Shown here: positions 49,696 through 61,990 of the stretch, piece by piece | Layout of the letters: each line of letters begins with the position of its first letter | Position numbering within the stretch: position 1 is the first letter of the stretch | Source: Macadamia tetraphylla | Taxonomy: Eukaryota > Streptophyta > Magnoliopsida > Proteales > Proteaceae | Length of the DNA: 64,000 nt | NCBI GenBank assembly: GCA_022985045.1 | Contig: CM040967.1 | Location: forward strand, 38,706,990 to 38,770,989 | Reading direction: 5' to 3' | Program-made: the position numbers and the translations under genes | The notes under the pieces: model-generated | What the model saw: only the letters and a program-made list of their open reading frames with translations | Databases searched by the model: none | What the model was told of the DNA's origin: nothing

Positions 49696-50311
49696 GGATT
49701 AAAGTATCGGTATAGGTTGCCATATCGGTCGGTCAAAATTAACATATGTATCGGAGGGTATCGTATCGTATCAGAGATACGCTAAGTTACGCACATAAAT
49801 GGATATGAAACACTTTTTTATACACTTTTGCATAAAAAAAATAATTAAAAAAGCTATATATAACATGTATTATGCGTAAACACTAAATTGAGAGTATCGC
49901 AATAATAATCCAAGGTTTGTAGTTGTCCCATAAATGTAAAATCTTTGTTCCCAACTTTGATTTCCACTTTAATTAGAGAGAAAAAATGTCTGACAGCAAC
50001 TTTGGAACAAAAACCCCTCAAAAATCATGTTTTTTTTCTGAAAAACGACCCATCTTGACCATTCTTTGACCGTATCGGTATGTATCGGTTGATACATACC
50101 GAAACGTACATTTCATCTCAATTTTTAATTTTCCATAGAGTATCGATATGTATCGGTGTGTATCGTATCATATCAATGCGTATCGGTGGTAATCTGTGCG
50201 TATCGGTATGTATCGTAGGATACATATCGATATAAAAGGATTTAAAAAATTCCATGTATCGTATTGGTAAGGGCCGATACGGTACGATACGTACCGATAC
50301 TTTCAACCATG
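49696..50311. mobile_element. Mutator-like MITE built of TATCGGT words, 11-bp flanking repeat
   Basis: The left end GGATTAAAGTATCGGTA and the reverse complement of the right end (GGTTGAAAGTATCGGTA) are near-matching inverted repeats. CATGGTGCCAA occurs on both sides (49685-49695 and 50312-50322); three extra bases (ATG) sit at the right junction. The interior is packed with GTATCG/CGATAC words. No coding capacity. It lies in RRP40 intron 5. Confidence 0.75.
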
Positions 50312-51397
50312 CATGGTGCCAATGCAAGCCAAGGTGGTGGCTATGCACCTCCATAAGACCAAGGCAACAACACAAGCACCTCATTAGGACAAAAATTATG
50401 CCCATTCCAGGTATGCATGCATGCTCACTGGTATATTTTCTTCTTCTCCCCCAACACCATTTTTCACTTTTTTTTTTTCTTTTTTGTCCCCCACTCTCCT
50501 GCCTCCCACCCCCCCCCCCAAAAAAAAACACACTTTTTCCAACTTTGCACCCCCTTTACCTATACGTCCCCCCCTGACACAGATTGAAGAAGGAAGAAGA
50601 AAAGAAAAACTGCCTACGATTGTTCTTGGACCAGTTTTGGTCCAATCCAGATCATATGGGTCAGGTTTTTGCACAGCTCATCAATCAAGGTCACGGGGTA
50701 GAAGTTTGAGGCTCACAGTCGCTAGTTTCCAAAATTTCAGAAATCCAATCTTTAGTCTACAGCAGCCAGCATAGGGAGATATTCTCTTCCTTGAAATCAG
50801 CACATGATGGGGCTAGTTGTGGAGATCATAAAGATTGTGGTTGCTATATCTTCTAGATTCCTACAAACTAGGTGTTGAAATTGCGTTACCCTGGTTAGAC
50901 CGGAACGACCCAGTTTGACACCCTGAGACCCCACCAGCCAACTAGGTTTTTTGGTCAAAAGGGAGCTGGTATAGGCACTAATCTATGAATTTTGAGGTCC
51001 ATCCGAGCTTATTTGTCTATTTAGTGTAGTTCTTCCACTCGAAGTGCTGCTGCTTTTTCCGCTAGTGGTTCTGATATCAGGAGGTTGAACTGTTGAAGAC
51101 AATCCATAAACCCAAGTTATGTTAGCTTTACTCCCATCTTTTCCTTTTGCCCCTCCCTTCCCTTCTTATGTTTCTTTATCCTTATTTTCATTTTTCTTCC
51201 AAGTTTACCTCTAGTTAATAATAATGAATCCCCTTGTGCCCTCCATTTTTATTCTCTCAAGTGACCCTCTAATGTCCTGCAATCCTTACCTGTGGTTTGC
51301 ATCTGAATCTACATTTAGGTTAACCAGATTGCATTACCCCCTTTTTTACTGGATCTGCTTTGGGCACACAAAAGGTTCCCTGTCACCTTCGCATCCC

Positions 51398-51431
51398 AGG
51401 GCACTATCTAAGGCGACACCTTGACAATTAT
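51398..51431. mobile_element. Lone hAT-type terminal repeat
   Basis: The sequence GGCGACACCTTGACAATTATG resembles the right ends of the elements at 10202 and 20626. I found no matching left end nearby, so this is a relic or a truncated copy. Confidence 0.4.
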
Positions 51432-51756
51432 GACAGTAGTGCACTCAAATTAGTCTACAATTTGCAATATGTTAACTGTAACATTAGCTTGTAGACCAGG
51501 TTAATCTTCCTTTTCCAGTTGAGATGAACAGTTAGCTTGTGCACTCCTCCCCCCTTCCCCAACAAAGAGAGGAAAAATAAAAATAAAAGGGTAGGCCCTG
51601 AGGTTATTTTTTTCGCTTTTCAAATTAAGAACTAGAGTAGCTCCTGATTAAAGTCCCAGTTTGGAATGAAACAGCAGATAATCACAGAGTCTGTGGAGCT
51701 ATATATGCTCTTAAACTTCTAGAATTCTTTTTAGTGGAAAAGTTAGCATTGCCTTG

Positions 51757-52098
51757 CATAGTTGTCTAAGCCGTGCCTAGGCAACTTTTTTCCAAGTTCT
51801 GGGTGTGCGTACGCCTAGTTCTGTTATTAATTGTTTTGTTTTGTATTTCTTGATTATCTTTTGATGTTAGCGAGACTGAATTGGTTGAAGTGAGACTGGG
51901 TTTTTGGGCTTGTGATTCCTGTTGAGCCTATTCATTATATCACCCTTATCAATGAAAAAGACCTAAAATGGTTCTTCGTTGAGCCCATTTGTAGAAAGTA
52001 GAAACTCCACATCAACAGATGTGCATAGCTAGGCGCCTGCCTAAGCAACAAGGCACCTGGCCACCGCATTGGGTTGCTTTGTTGCCGCGATAACTATG
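51757..52098. mobile_element. hAT-type MITE, 342 bp, 8-bp target duplication
   Basis: The ends CATAGTTGTC and GATAACTATG are inverted repeats, and TTGCCTTG flanks both sides (51749-51756 and 52099-52106), an exact 8-base duplication. Subterminal GCCTAGGC and GCCTAAGC words link it to the two larger elements of this window. It lies in RRP40 intron 5. Confidence 0.88.
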
Positions 52099-52765
52099 TT
52101 GCCTTGCTGCAGCTTTTGAGTTTTGTCGCAAGAATTATACAATATTGCAATGTAATGATCATGGTGTTGTGTGATCCAAGAGTACTCAACAGGTTCAAGC
52201 ACATGAGATTCAATTATTTCCTTTCTTTCCATTATTTTTTATTTACTTTATTTAATATTTTCTGCTGATCATTCACCTTCTACATTATACCATAAAACCT
52301 AGTTAGTTCTTCCAACCCCTAGCTTTACAAATCCAATTCCTCCTAATCACCTAATGTAAGGCATCAAAATGAATAATACCGTCATAGTGTATTGTTTTGA
52401 CAATTAATGAGATTGAAGGGAGCAAGCCAATCAAATATACTACGCTAGACTCTCCAATCAATGAATGATTCAAGATTGTGCATAACCATACCTCAAACTT
52501 TGGTATGTTTCTCCTTGTTCCTCCTTCAAAAGCAAGCACAGGAAGAAATGCCAATGCAGGTCCCTTTATGTCCACGAGAAAGTTTTGTCCATCAAAGGAA
52601 CACAGACCAGGTACTTGATCACAATCTATTTAAAACAAGGAACAGTGATGTCAAATACTTTTTTTTTGGGTGGGGGTGAATATGACATTGCTACAAGAAG
52701 GAAAAGATGGGTTTACATGACGTTGCTTGGTTAATTTCATAAAAGCTTCTTTCTTTTTTTTTTTT

Positions 52766-52800
52766 TGTTGGGTTGGGGTTGGGGTTGGGGGTTGGGGGGT
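52766..52800 (+). repeat. G-rich TTGGGG-like tract
   Basis: The run GGGTTGGGGTTGGGGTTGGG continues with longer G groups, giving more than four runs of three or more G. It could fold as a G-quadruplex on the plus strand. It is antisense to the RRP40 locus, 5' of exon 5 (in intron 4). Confidence 0.7.
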
Positions 52801-53838
52801 AAGCATGAAGGCTCTATATGTTTTTAGGTAAAAAACACATAAAAAGGAAAATTTTATGACGGAAAATCAGTGCTCAAATAAAAAAGAGGGATTTCAGTTG
52901 AGATTCCCCCCCCTTTCTTGATGGATTTTTTGTTTGCAGGAAAACAGAGCCAAGTAACAAAAACAAAATCTAACAAGATGCATAAATGGATATAGAGGGC
53001 AGCTACGACAAAATGCTTTACTCAGATTACCGGCTTACTGCTGCAACATGGATTCTTAGATGGATGCATTAAGACAATCAAGATGGACGTCTTTAAAGGC
53101 CATATGTTTGGTTGGGGAAAAGAGAGAGAGAGAGAGAGAGAAACTTGAGAAATCAAAGCAAAACAAGGGGGAGAGGAAACTAATATTTCTCAAGTCTTCT
53201 TTCTTAGTCCTTTTTTCTTATATATTCACAAATCATAAGTTAACATCACATTGTGTTACTATCTATCTGTTTGCTAATTGTCAAACGAAAGCCATTTTCT
53301 AAGGAATCTGTCAGATGTGATTATGAAATTTAGAGACCCAAGGACAGTTATAACACATTTAACCCAAGAGCAGTATCAAGCAGCACCCTTTGTCTACACA
53401 CTTCAAGATTGAACAGTGACCTTGATTCCCACAAGAGGTGATGTCCACCAGTTAGTTCGTTAGGGCATTGATTTAGGAGCATCTCAAGCTTCAAAGGTTG
53501 TTGAGCCATTATTTGGGTCTATTTTTGTCACCTAGCTTTTAGTCAGTTTTTGGAGGGTCAAAAGTCAAACACTTTCCAACTGGCATGATTCAATTTTCTT
53601 TACTTAGGGAGCATACAAGGGAGTTTCTAAATTTGTAATTGGGGTTTAAATAGTTAGTTTACATTGGTGACAAAATCAGAAAGTAGTCTAGAAATTAGAA
53701 ATCAGTCAAAATTGGGAAATGAATAGTTAGTTTACATCATTGGTGACAAAATCAGAAATGAGTCTAGAAATTAGAAATTGGTCAAAGTTTTTGGAGAGTC
53801 CTCTCTCTCCTTCTCTGGGAGCATGCATACAGGCACGG

Positions 53839-54224
53839 TGTCTTCACTGGTATAACAAATTAGTTTCCTTCTCTCAAAATTTGAATAAAGAACACAAAAA
53901 AAATCCAATAGCACTAATTTGCTGTATGATACTGAGGATCCTAGTTAACAGGCAGATCATAATCCCCAAGGTTGCAGTGAAGTATGTGTGAAGATGCTGA
54001 CCTCTGCCTTAGAATCAACTACAATACATGCAAGATGTCTTCACTGGTATAACAAATTAGTTTCCTTCTCTCAAAATTTGAATAAAGAACACAAAAAAAA
54101 TGCAATAGCACTAGTTTGCTGCATGCTACTGAGGATCCTAGTTAACAGGCAGATCATAATCCCCAAGGTTGCATTGAAATATGTGTGAAGATGCTGACCT
54201 CTGCCTTAGAATCAACTACAATAC
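53839..54224. repeat. 197-bp tandem duplication through RRP40 exon 4
   Basis: TGTCTTCACTGGTATAAC starts at 53839 and again at 54036. The copies are nearly identical up to CAACTACAATAC. The second copy contains the 3' part of RRP40 exon 4 with its splice donor. The first copy holds the same part without the rest of the exon. Confidence 0.92.
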
Positions 54225-54836
54225 CAAGAACTGTATCCTCCACACAAGGTACATACTGTACAGACAAAATAAAGCAACAGAATATTAGAGAAACAAACAG
54301 AAGTAACAAGAATTACGGGATAGCACTATAAATTTGACAGATCATCAATCCAAGGGTTATCCCCCAAAAAAGGAATTTTCGGACGAAAGCAATGAGATCT
54401 AAATGCAATATGTGAAAACATTCTTTACCCTGACAAACAAAACAATGTAATTATATAATATTTTTCATGTTTCAAATAGCAATAGCATTACCATATACCA
54501 CATCTGATGAAAAGTAATAAAAAATAAAAAAACTCTAATGTCTAATACCGAAGTACTACTAATTAACATACACAAGAAAATGGATATCACTTCTGTAAAG
54601 CATTAAAAGCTATAAAAGATCACCGGAATAAAACATGTACATTGATAATACCAATTATAGTTAAACACCAATCCTGTTACCTTAAATATGGATAGCATAT
54701 ACCTAACTAAAGTAGATTACAGAAACATAAATTTAGATTGCAAAATACATGTCTTGGCTTCCGTAAGCACCTCTTTATCCTCAGTGTTTTTTTGGTCTTT
54801 CAGTCTCTCACAATCTGAGGTCCAGAGTACTCACGC

Positions 54837-54935
54837 CATACTCTTGGGCACTCTTAAGTTTTTTATTGATGTTTGGTTCAGGATAACCATACTCTTGGGC
54901 ACTCTTGAGTTTTTTACTGATGTTTGGTTCAGAAT
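54837..54935. repeat. Tandem duplication, about 50 bp x 2
   Basis: CCATACTCTTGGGCACTCTT and the following GATGTTTGGTTCAG occur twice in a row (about 54837-54886 and 54887-54935). Confidence 0.85.
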
Positions 54936-56614
54936 TATAAGGGAAGCTGGAAGCAAGTTATAGTTGGCTAGCCTTCCCTTTCATTCCTATGATCCTCCTT
55001 ATATTTGTGCCAGCCAGTTTATCCTTGATTAGCCTCCCTTCATATAGAGGGGCAGCCAATCCTTTTCTGGTTAATGTAAATCTTTAAATTGACAGAGAGG
55101 GAGACCGAGTCCAAGATCTTTCTCTGTGCTAGCGAATAATTCTCACTCTTGCATGAGAAAATAACTCCAAAAATAATGATCTACTAGATGATGATACAGA
55201 AGAACACCCCCAAAACAGAATCACAATTTCTATTAAAAAAGAACTCGATGGCCCAAAAGCTGGCCAGGATCTAAGGCCAAGATGAAACAAACAATCATAT
55301 AATTTCCTTGATTCCTCACTTAGGGGCTTCCTGCTTATCTAATCAGTGTATGGGACATCAGAAAGATCCTTGTTTGATAAGAGACAGCACAAGAAAGATC
55401 TTATCATCTGAAGAAAAAATTATAAAAAGAATGAAATTCATCACCGTCACGAAATAGCAAATTTTGTTAGCAAAAAACAGACAAATCTGAGCTCTTCAAA
55501 AAATTTCAAGTCAGTATGTCAGACTCAAGTCTGGCAATCTTCCTCTCTAATGAGAGGCCAACGCCATCTTGTCCCCACCCACCCACCCACCCACCCACCC
55601 AAAATCCTTACATGTTTGCATTATGAACACAGGAAAAAACTAAAAGTAAAGAGGCAAAAAATTCATAAGAAGGTATGACACTTTACTGATAGTATAAGGT
55701 GCCAAAAAACAAACTTTGCTAATCACACCCTTTCTTTTAAAAACCATTAGCAAATATTTCCTCCATTGCAAAACAAAAGCCAGCACTGAATCAAACTAGA
55801 GGTTGCAATCAAGTAATGTAACATACAATTGGAAATTAGATTCAAACACAGAAGGGAAGGAAAAAAGTTTTCTGCTTTATCTATTTTCATGGCCTAACCT
55901 TATGGAGGACAATACACAGAAAAAAGAATGCAGATAACAGGATAACTAGTTATTAACTAAACTAAGCTCTTCTACGTCTATCTCTAACTAAATCTAGGCC
56001 TTCCCACAGGACCAACCACAGATGATAATAACAAGAGCAGTAGTTTTTGTAAATGAAAAATAAAATTGATCTTTAAAGGTGAGACAGGGAAAAAATTGAT
56101 TTCAACGAAATATATCTAAGAGCTGGAGAGCTGCATTTGCCATCCTATCTGAACTACAGCCACCATCAAAAGGACTGCACAGCTAACTAGCTCTTGAAGA
56201 ACTAATTGTACGCCCCCAAGAATCAAACAACTAAAAGTAGAGAACCTAATCACAATTAAAATTCCGAATTCAACTAATCCTACAAATTAAGAAATCTCTA
56301 TTCACTAAAGATAGTAAAACCCCTGATAAATGGTAGTACTCAAGCTTACTGTAATACAAAAAAAATACTAAAATAGTAAAGTAACAAAATTACAATGAAA
56401 ATGTTCCCACATCATATCCAGTTGGATTACAAGGTTCCTAGAGACCTTCCTGCATCACAATTCTATGCACAGTCACACTTTTTTAATGTTTCAAAATATG
56501 GGTCGTAAAGTTGTCTTACGACAATTGGTACAATTCTGATAATGGAAATACTTAGGTGCCATGGTCATCTTCTGTTTTGATAACAAAACAAAACAATCAT
56601 GACAGTGCACTCAC
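54936..56614. other. RRP40 intron 3, nothing recognised except a microsatellite
   Basis: A (CCCA)n run lies at about 55577-55601. No coding region or transposon ends seen. Confidence 0.4.
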
Positions 56615-57405
56615 CCTCTTCTGGGAAGCCTTCAACCCAGTACTTGTTTGGCTTTGAGAACTTTAGCTTCCCAGCCTTCATAACAGAAATAGCATCACTG
56701 TCCTGTACATTGTTGTATACATGGTGACCGTCAATACGTTTTTAAAAATGCAAAGAGATAAAAGAAAGAGAGGGAGTATGAAAGCAGTTAACCATATAAA
56801 ATTCACCCATTTTTGGTCACTCATATATGATGAAAAAACAAAGACAAACAACTTCTTGACATCAGCAGAACCAAGAAAAGCATGTAAACTGATAACACAA
56901 TAACATAGATTTCTTCAGAAGTTAGATGAGGGATTAACCAAATAACCTCACGATTGCCCATAAAATTCAGTTCAAATCAGCAAATACAAAGAGTCGCCAA
57001 TCTTTCAAAACTAGATCATGGTCTTTTTATCACTTGAAAAGTGAAAACTTATGAAAGAAAAGAGTTAGATGATTTATGAAAGAAAAGAAGTACATGAAGC
57101 ATGTGGTAACTAACATTTCTATTAGGTCTTTGCATCCAAGTTAGTACGAAAGGATTATTCTTTTTCCTAATTTTTTGGTCAATCACGAAAGTGCAGCTGC
57201 CATGCCAGTAGGACAGGATTATTCTTTTCTATTTTTATCTTTTAGTGAATCATGAAAACGGAGTCATCATTTGGTGTGCTGTTTAAAGACCAAAATGCAA
57301 GTTAATCATGAAAACACGGTTTAAGTCAGATTGCAGCCACTTCGTGCAAAAAAAAAAAAATGCCACAAAGGTTTCGTCCAACTCTTGTCAACCCCCTTAG
57401 ACTCT

Positions 57406-57762
57406 CTAAAAGCACGACTTGCACTGGGTTACACTGCTATTAGTAAAAAAAGATAACAAAAATCGGTACCAAGTACACAAGGCCCGCAAACCTGAAGGAC
57501 CACCCACACTAAAACTATCCTCGTCATACAATTGCAATGCTCTCCTCACTCTACCATTGCTAAAGTCAGCCAAGGAGCCGCTAGCTTTTGGCTGCCAAAT
57601 GACAAAGATGTTTGTGGGTGGTTGAAAAAGATTAGCTCTCCTAATAAGGTGTGCCAGCCACCAGGCTTTTCTTCTCCTCAAGACAAACCACTTTTCTGAA
57701 TGTTCTTCTACCACTAGGTGAATCCATGCCTGTGAAGGTGAAACCCATGAATGATAGTTCAA
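57406..57762 (-). other. Unassigned 118-codon open frame in RRP40 intron 2
   Basis: The frame is open for 118 codons, unusual for AT-rich intron DNA. It contains WWLAHLIRRANLFQPP and DEDSFSVGGPSG. I do not recognise a family. It could be a LINE or captured-gene fragment. RRP40 does not use it. Confidence 0.25.
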
Positions 57763-60012
57763 ATTTCCACCATATTTGAATCCCTTGTGCTGGCCAGACC
57801 TGAGAAAAAGCAGGCCCTCGATTTCAATGCTGCTACTTTCAAAGCAATTTTAATAGTCATGGAATGGAGGGATTCACGCATGTCTCACCATCTCCACATA
57901 AGACCTGGATCCAACACCTACCCTCATTCTACCATGATAAATACAGGGTTATTCTTTTATTATTCAGATAATATAGAGCAACACACTCAAATACTGCACA
58001 CCACTCAGAGCAGGTCAGAAAAGGCACTTCAAGTATTCATCTTCCCAAGCAATCAATACAAATCTCAAATATAGCAAAAGAAAACAATCAAATAGCATAA
58101 ACCATCATTGTTACTTCCAGGTCTCTGAGAATGTGGCTTGGTGCACTAGAACAGTCTAGAAAGGTACCCAAAAAAAGTATGGAAAAAGTCATTTTCCTAC
58201 TAAATGGGGTTGGCCACACAAATTCTCTCTCACCATTCCCTTTTTTTCAACATACATCAATCAGAACCAACTACTAAAAATGAAAGGATGCCTTCTTTAC
58301 AACTGTGACAATATTTACCAAGGTTATATCAGTACTAAATACCAATGCATAAGAAGGAACAAGAAGAAAAAGAAAACAACGACCGATAGAGAGAGTAAAT
58401 AGATCTCTCTCAGGGTAGTGTTATGGTCTTCTTATTAAAAGGAATCATAAAAACATTACAACTCTACCCTCTCATAGTACTGCCACACACTATAGACAAA
58501 ACTACACCTACCATTACAATAAATTCCTAGACAATCCTATCGGCAAGATGCATTATCGCTAACAACAACAATGGACAATAAGCACTCTCCTTACAGTGCA
58601 TCAAATCATGCTCTTTCAAGAATGGGGCTCGATAGACTTCAAGAGTACCATTTTTCGTACTTTTCTTTTGGGTTTAGGTTGGAGTTCTTCAATTTCTAAT
58701 TTTTTATTTACTCCTGCTGCATATCATGTTAAACTTGAAATTGAAACACTCAAGTTTCTACAGCGACAGTACAATCCCTCCACCCCCCCCCCTTTTTTTA
58801 TGGGTTGGGGAGGGAGGATGTCAATATGCAAGAATACAAATCCCGGTACCTTAATTTATATGGTTTTCAAGTTTGAGGGGAAAAGAAAAGGAACATGTTT
58901 AATCACGGCAACATCCATTTAGATTGCAACTCCCCAACTCCTTTCCTTCAGCACATTTCAGTTTGTCCTCAACAAAGTGCCTAATAATGAACAGTATCAC
59001 CTAAGGGTAATATTACCCTATGCATTTTATTTATAAAACAACTTTGGGCCTGATTACTTGTGCCCATTAGAATGACTCAAAGCTGAGATACAAACCCAGT
59101 TAAAAGTTGTCATTGCATTCTAAAAGTCTTATGCCAGAAGCCATCCCAGATGCTAACGTTGTTCTATCACAATAAGCCTAAGCTCTATCACAAAAGCCCC
59201 AAAAGGACATATCACTTTTTCCCTTTTGAAGGGGGTCTGGGGATAGTTAATCATAGGACTTCTACCCTTTTGAAGGCCAAATGCATAAACAGAAATACGC
59301 TGGTCAAAGGTGAACAATGTAAACAAACAAAAGAATGGAATTCCAACAGGACCAACACACACCTGACGCAATTCTCCTCCCAATTTAATGGTTTGGTTAG
59401 GCATGCTTGAGAGGTCCAGAGCAACGTCTCCAGGAACCTAAACAAAGGTAATAAATAGCATAAAAAAAAAAAAAAAAGCACAGTCAAAGCAGAAAAGAAA
59501 CTAATAGAATAAAATGTTTGTGGAATTGAAGGGTTGGGTGAAGGCCTTTCGGCATCCCAACAGGTAAAGTGACTTGAATGTAGAGGAGGATACTCACAAC
59601 CATCTGATCAGTGAAGCTGGTAGGAGAATTTGAGGGCTTTCTGTCCATGTCTGTTTGCCCCAAACACACGCTCAGGGTTCCCTGTAGAGCTATCGAACTT
59701 GTTAGTAACAAACTGGATTTCCTTCCCTTCTCCCTTTCAAGACTTGAAAACTAAAACTAGAAAAGGTGTACTGTTTGCTTTTTAAACCTTGATTTTGAGA
59801 GAGGGAAGTCGAGAGCAAGTTTTAAATTCAGGAATCGGGGACGGAATCGGTAGGATCCCGGATTGGATCGGAATCAGCCGAAATCGGTCTCAAAACCCTA
59901 GAATCGGCCATTTGATTCGAAAATTCATCAATTATAGGGATTCCTGGTGTGAATCAGCGGTATTGGATTGGCCAAAATCATACTTCCTTCTCCTACCCAA
60001 TAAAAAAAAATC

Positions 60013-60019
<7 letters not shown>

Positions 60020-60052
<33 letters not shown>
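60020..60052. repeat. (CT)n microsatellite
   Basis: A pure CT repeat upstream of the RRP40 start. On the minus strand it reads GA. Confidence 0.95.
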
Positions 60053-60057
<5 letters not shown>

Positions 60058-61090
60058 TTAGGGGTAGATATGTCATTTTATAGGAGAGGAGAGAGAGAAA
60101 GAAACATAGAAGCACTAATGTACCATAAACAAATGACACTGTTCTCTATTCCGGAGCAGCCTGGGCACCATAGACACAGTGCATGAAATGACCGTTGTGT
60201 CCCTCTATGTTCAGGCATCGCATGTCTGGTTGCAAAGGGCACTCCCGAACAAAAACACTTGCCCTATAAAGAAGAAGGCTGCAAACCCCACTCACCAGAG
60301 AAGCGATGGTCCAACACTTAGACATTATAACATAGCATATCAAATTTTTAGAGGATGGGTCCACACATCAAAATATGCATCTCTTAGAGGGGCTTGCCAC
60401 TTTGCCCTTCCTCATTTATATGCCCAAGACCCTCCTCTACTCTAATGATAAAAATAAATAAATAAAAAACCCCTTAGAGGATGGGTCCACACATTAATGG
60501 TTCTTTATAAGACTAAGAGGAAAAAGATCCTCTCCAATTAATTATCTAAGGGCGGAGAAGACATGGGATACGCACCCATGTATTGGCTTACGTGTCCAAA
60601 ATCCTCCCATATTTTGTCAGAGAAGTTATTCATAATCCATGGCTTATGGAGATTGTATGGCCCACCTTATGCATGTAGAGCGTATGAAGAGAGAGACATC
60701 AAAGACAGATGGATGTGTGTTTGTATGTACATATGTTTTTTTTATCTTGCCAACATGATGTGAGTATATTCTACCAAAAAAGAAAAAACATGATGTGAGA
60801 ACAGTGTCGGAGAGCTAATTCAAACCCCAAATTTCTATTAGGCTATGTTTAGTTGTAAGTTGTAAGGGAAATTAAAGGTCAAGGAAGCAGAAAATTTTCA
60901 AATATAAAAAAAGAATTTTTTTTTTCATTACTCAACATGATTGTACATAATATTTAACAGTGTCCTTCTATTTGTTGGTTTTGGCCCACATAAGGCCATG
61001 AGAATTATAGAGTGCAGGGCAGGGGAGGGGAGTTTGTGGAGAGAGAGAGAGAAGCAGAAAGGGCTGTAGACATTGAAGGTGTTTACAACA
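60053..61090. other. Region upstream of RRP40, no gene recognised
   Basis: The part at about 60150-60260 has the look of a dispersed repeat (ACAGTGCATGAAATGACCGT). The direct repeat GAGGATGGGTCCACACAT occurs at about 60351 and 60477. The rest is AT-rich. Confidence 0.35.
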
Positions 61091-61990
61091 TTTTCCCTTT
61101 TCATGTAGATTCTATGGAAATTTATTTGGAATCTGAAAATGGTGCCCAAAAGTAAAGATGTTCATTTGGACATGTTGCTCTAATTTTCTTGTTGTTAAAC
61201 ATTTTCTATTCAAAAAAGAAGCTTGGAGCTAATGATTTGTGGCCAATGTGCTCTAGTGCTGAAGAGACTGTTGTTCACCCCCTTTTCCAATGTTCAGTGC
61301 GGCTGTTTGGTTGGTTTCTCCCTCGCAATTTAATACTAATGAGCTCCACCTTTCCATGGTATATAGGATTCAAGTATTGGCTTAACTACATTTTTGCTTA
61401 ATATAAGAGTTTCCCTTAACTTGGTCTTCTATTATTTGACATGTTTGGAAAGCTAGGAGATGGGTCCTCTTGTTTGGCTGGCCCCTCTTTGGCTTCTCCT
61501 CAGGCTGATCTCTCATCTTGGGAAGATCAGTTATCTGATCCCCCTGCTAGTTGTTTTGTTATCTCTTCTGATGTCGCGTGGTGAGCTGAGTCTTGGAAAG
61601 GTGTCAGAGGTGTGGTCATTAAGGATCAGCAAGGTAGGTTTGTTGCAGCAAGGTGTAAGATGGATTATAGTACCTCTGTGTCTGCCTCTGAAGCGAAAGC
61701 CATTCGGGATGGCCTTGGCAATTTCGTTTGGTCTGCAGGCAGTTGTGTTCCTGAGTGATTGTATATATCTTCCCTGCAGCCATTGACTGGGCGACTTAAG
61801 AGTGTGGTAGATGATATCCTTTCCCTTTTTGTAGGTCTGTCTTTTGTTTCGTTTTGCTTTATTTCCGTTCTGTTAACAGGGAAGTTCATGTCTAATCCCA
61901 GGGGACGTCTCGCCTGAGTATCTCTCGGGTTTGGTAGCTTCGCCCACCTTCATGTCTTGAAAATTGGGACGCTTCTAAGGGTTCCCTGTA
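61091..61990 (+). mobile_element. LINE remnant: zf-RVT and RNase H domains
   Basis: Broken plus-strand frames encode a zf-RVT motif (MCSSAEETVVHPLFQC, about 61245-61295) followed by an RNase-H-like domain: ISSDVAW (about 61560), QGRFVAARCKMDYS (about 61630-61670), SVSASEAKAIRDGL and RLKSVVDDILSL. This order is typical of plant LINE ORF2 C-termini. Several shifts and stops make it dead. Confidence 0.8.

Larger units (their letters stand above)
46717..59648 (-). pseudogene. RRP40: RRP40 (EXOSC3) exosome subunit copy, nine exons, frameshifted
   Basis: Minus-strand exons, 5' to 3': 59598-59648, 59363-59437, 56615-56702, 54199-54255, 52492-52584, 48985-49048, 48849-48924, 48640-48729 and 46717-46835. 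They spell the plant RRP40 protein: VPGDVALDLSSMPNQTIKLG, AISVMKAGKLKFSKPNKYWV, YVPCVEDTVLGIVVDSKAE, LAFLPVLAFEGGTRRNIPKF, LLYVRVVKASAGMNPELS, ASGKAAEFGILKEGYMFETS, CPVLEALGKKLSFEMAVGLN and KIMVEKLLQR (N-terminal, S1 and KH parts). The normal protein is a cap subunit of the RNA exosome. Defects: one extra base in exon 3 (near 56630), an AA instead of AG before exon 5 (base 52585), one base missing in exon 8 (near 48720) and one missing in exon 9 (near 46790). Introns are kept, so this is not a retrocopy. Alternatives are a young allele or assembly errors. Confidence 0.8.
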
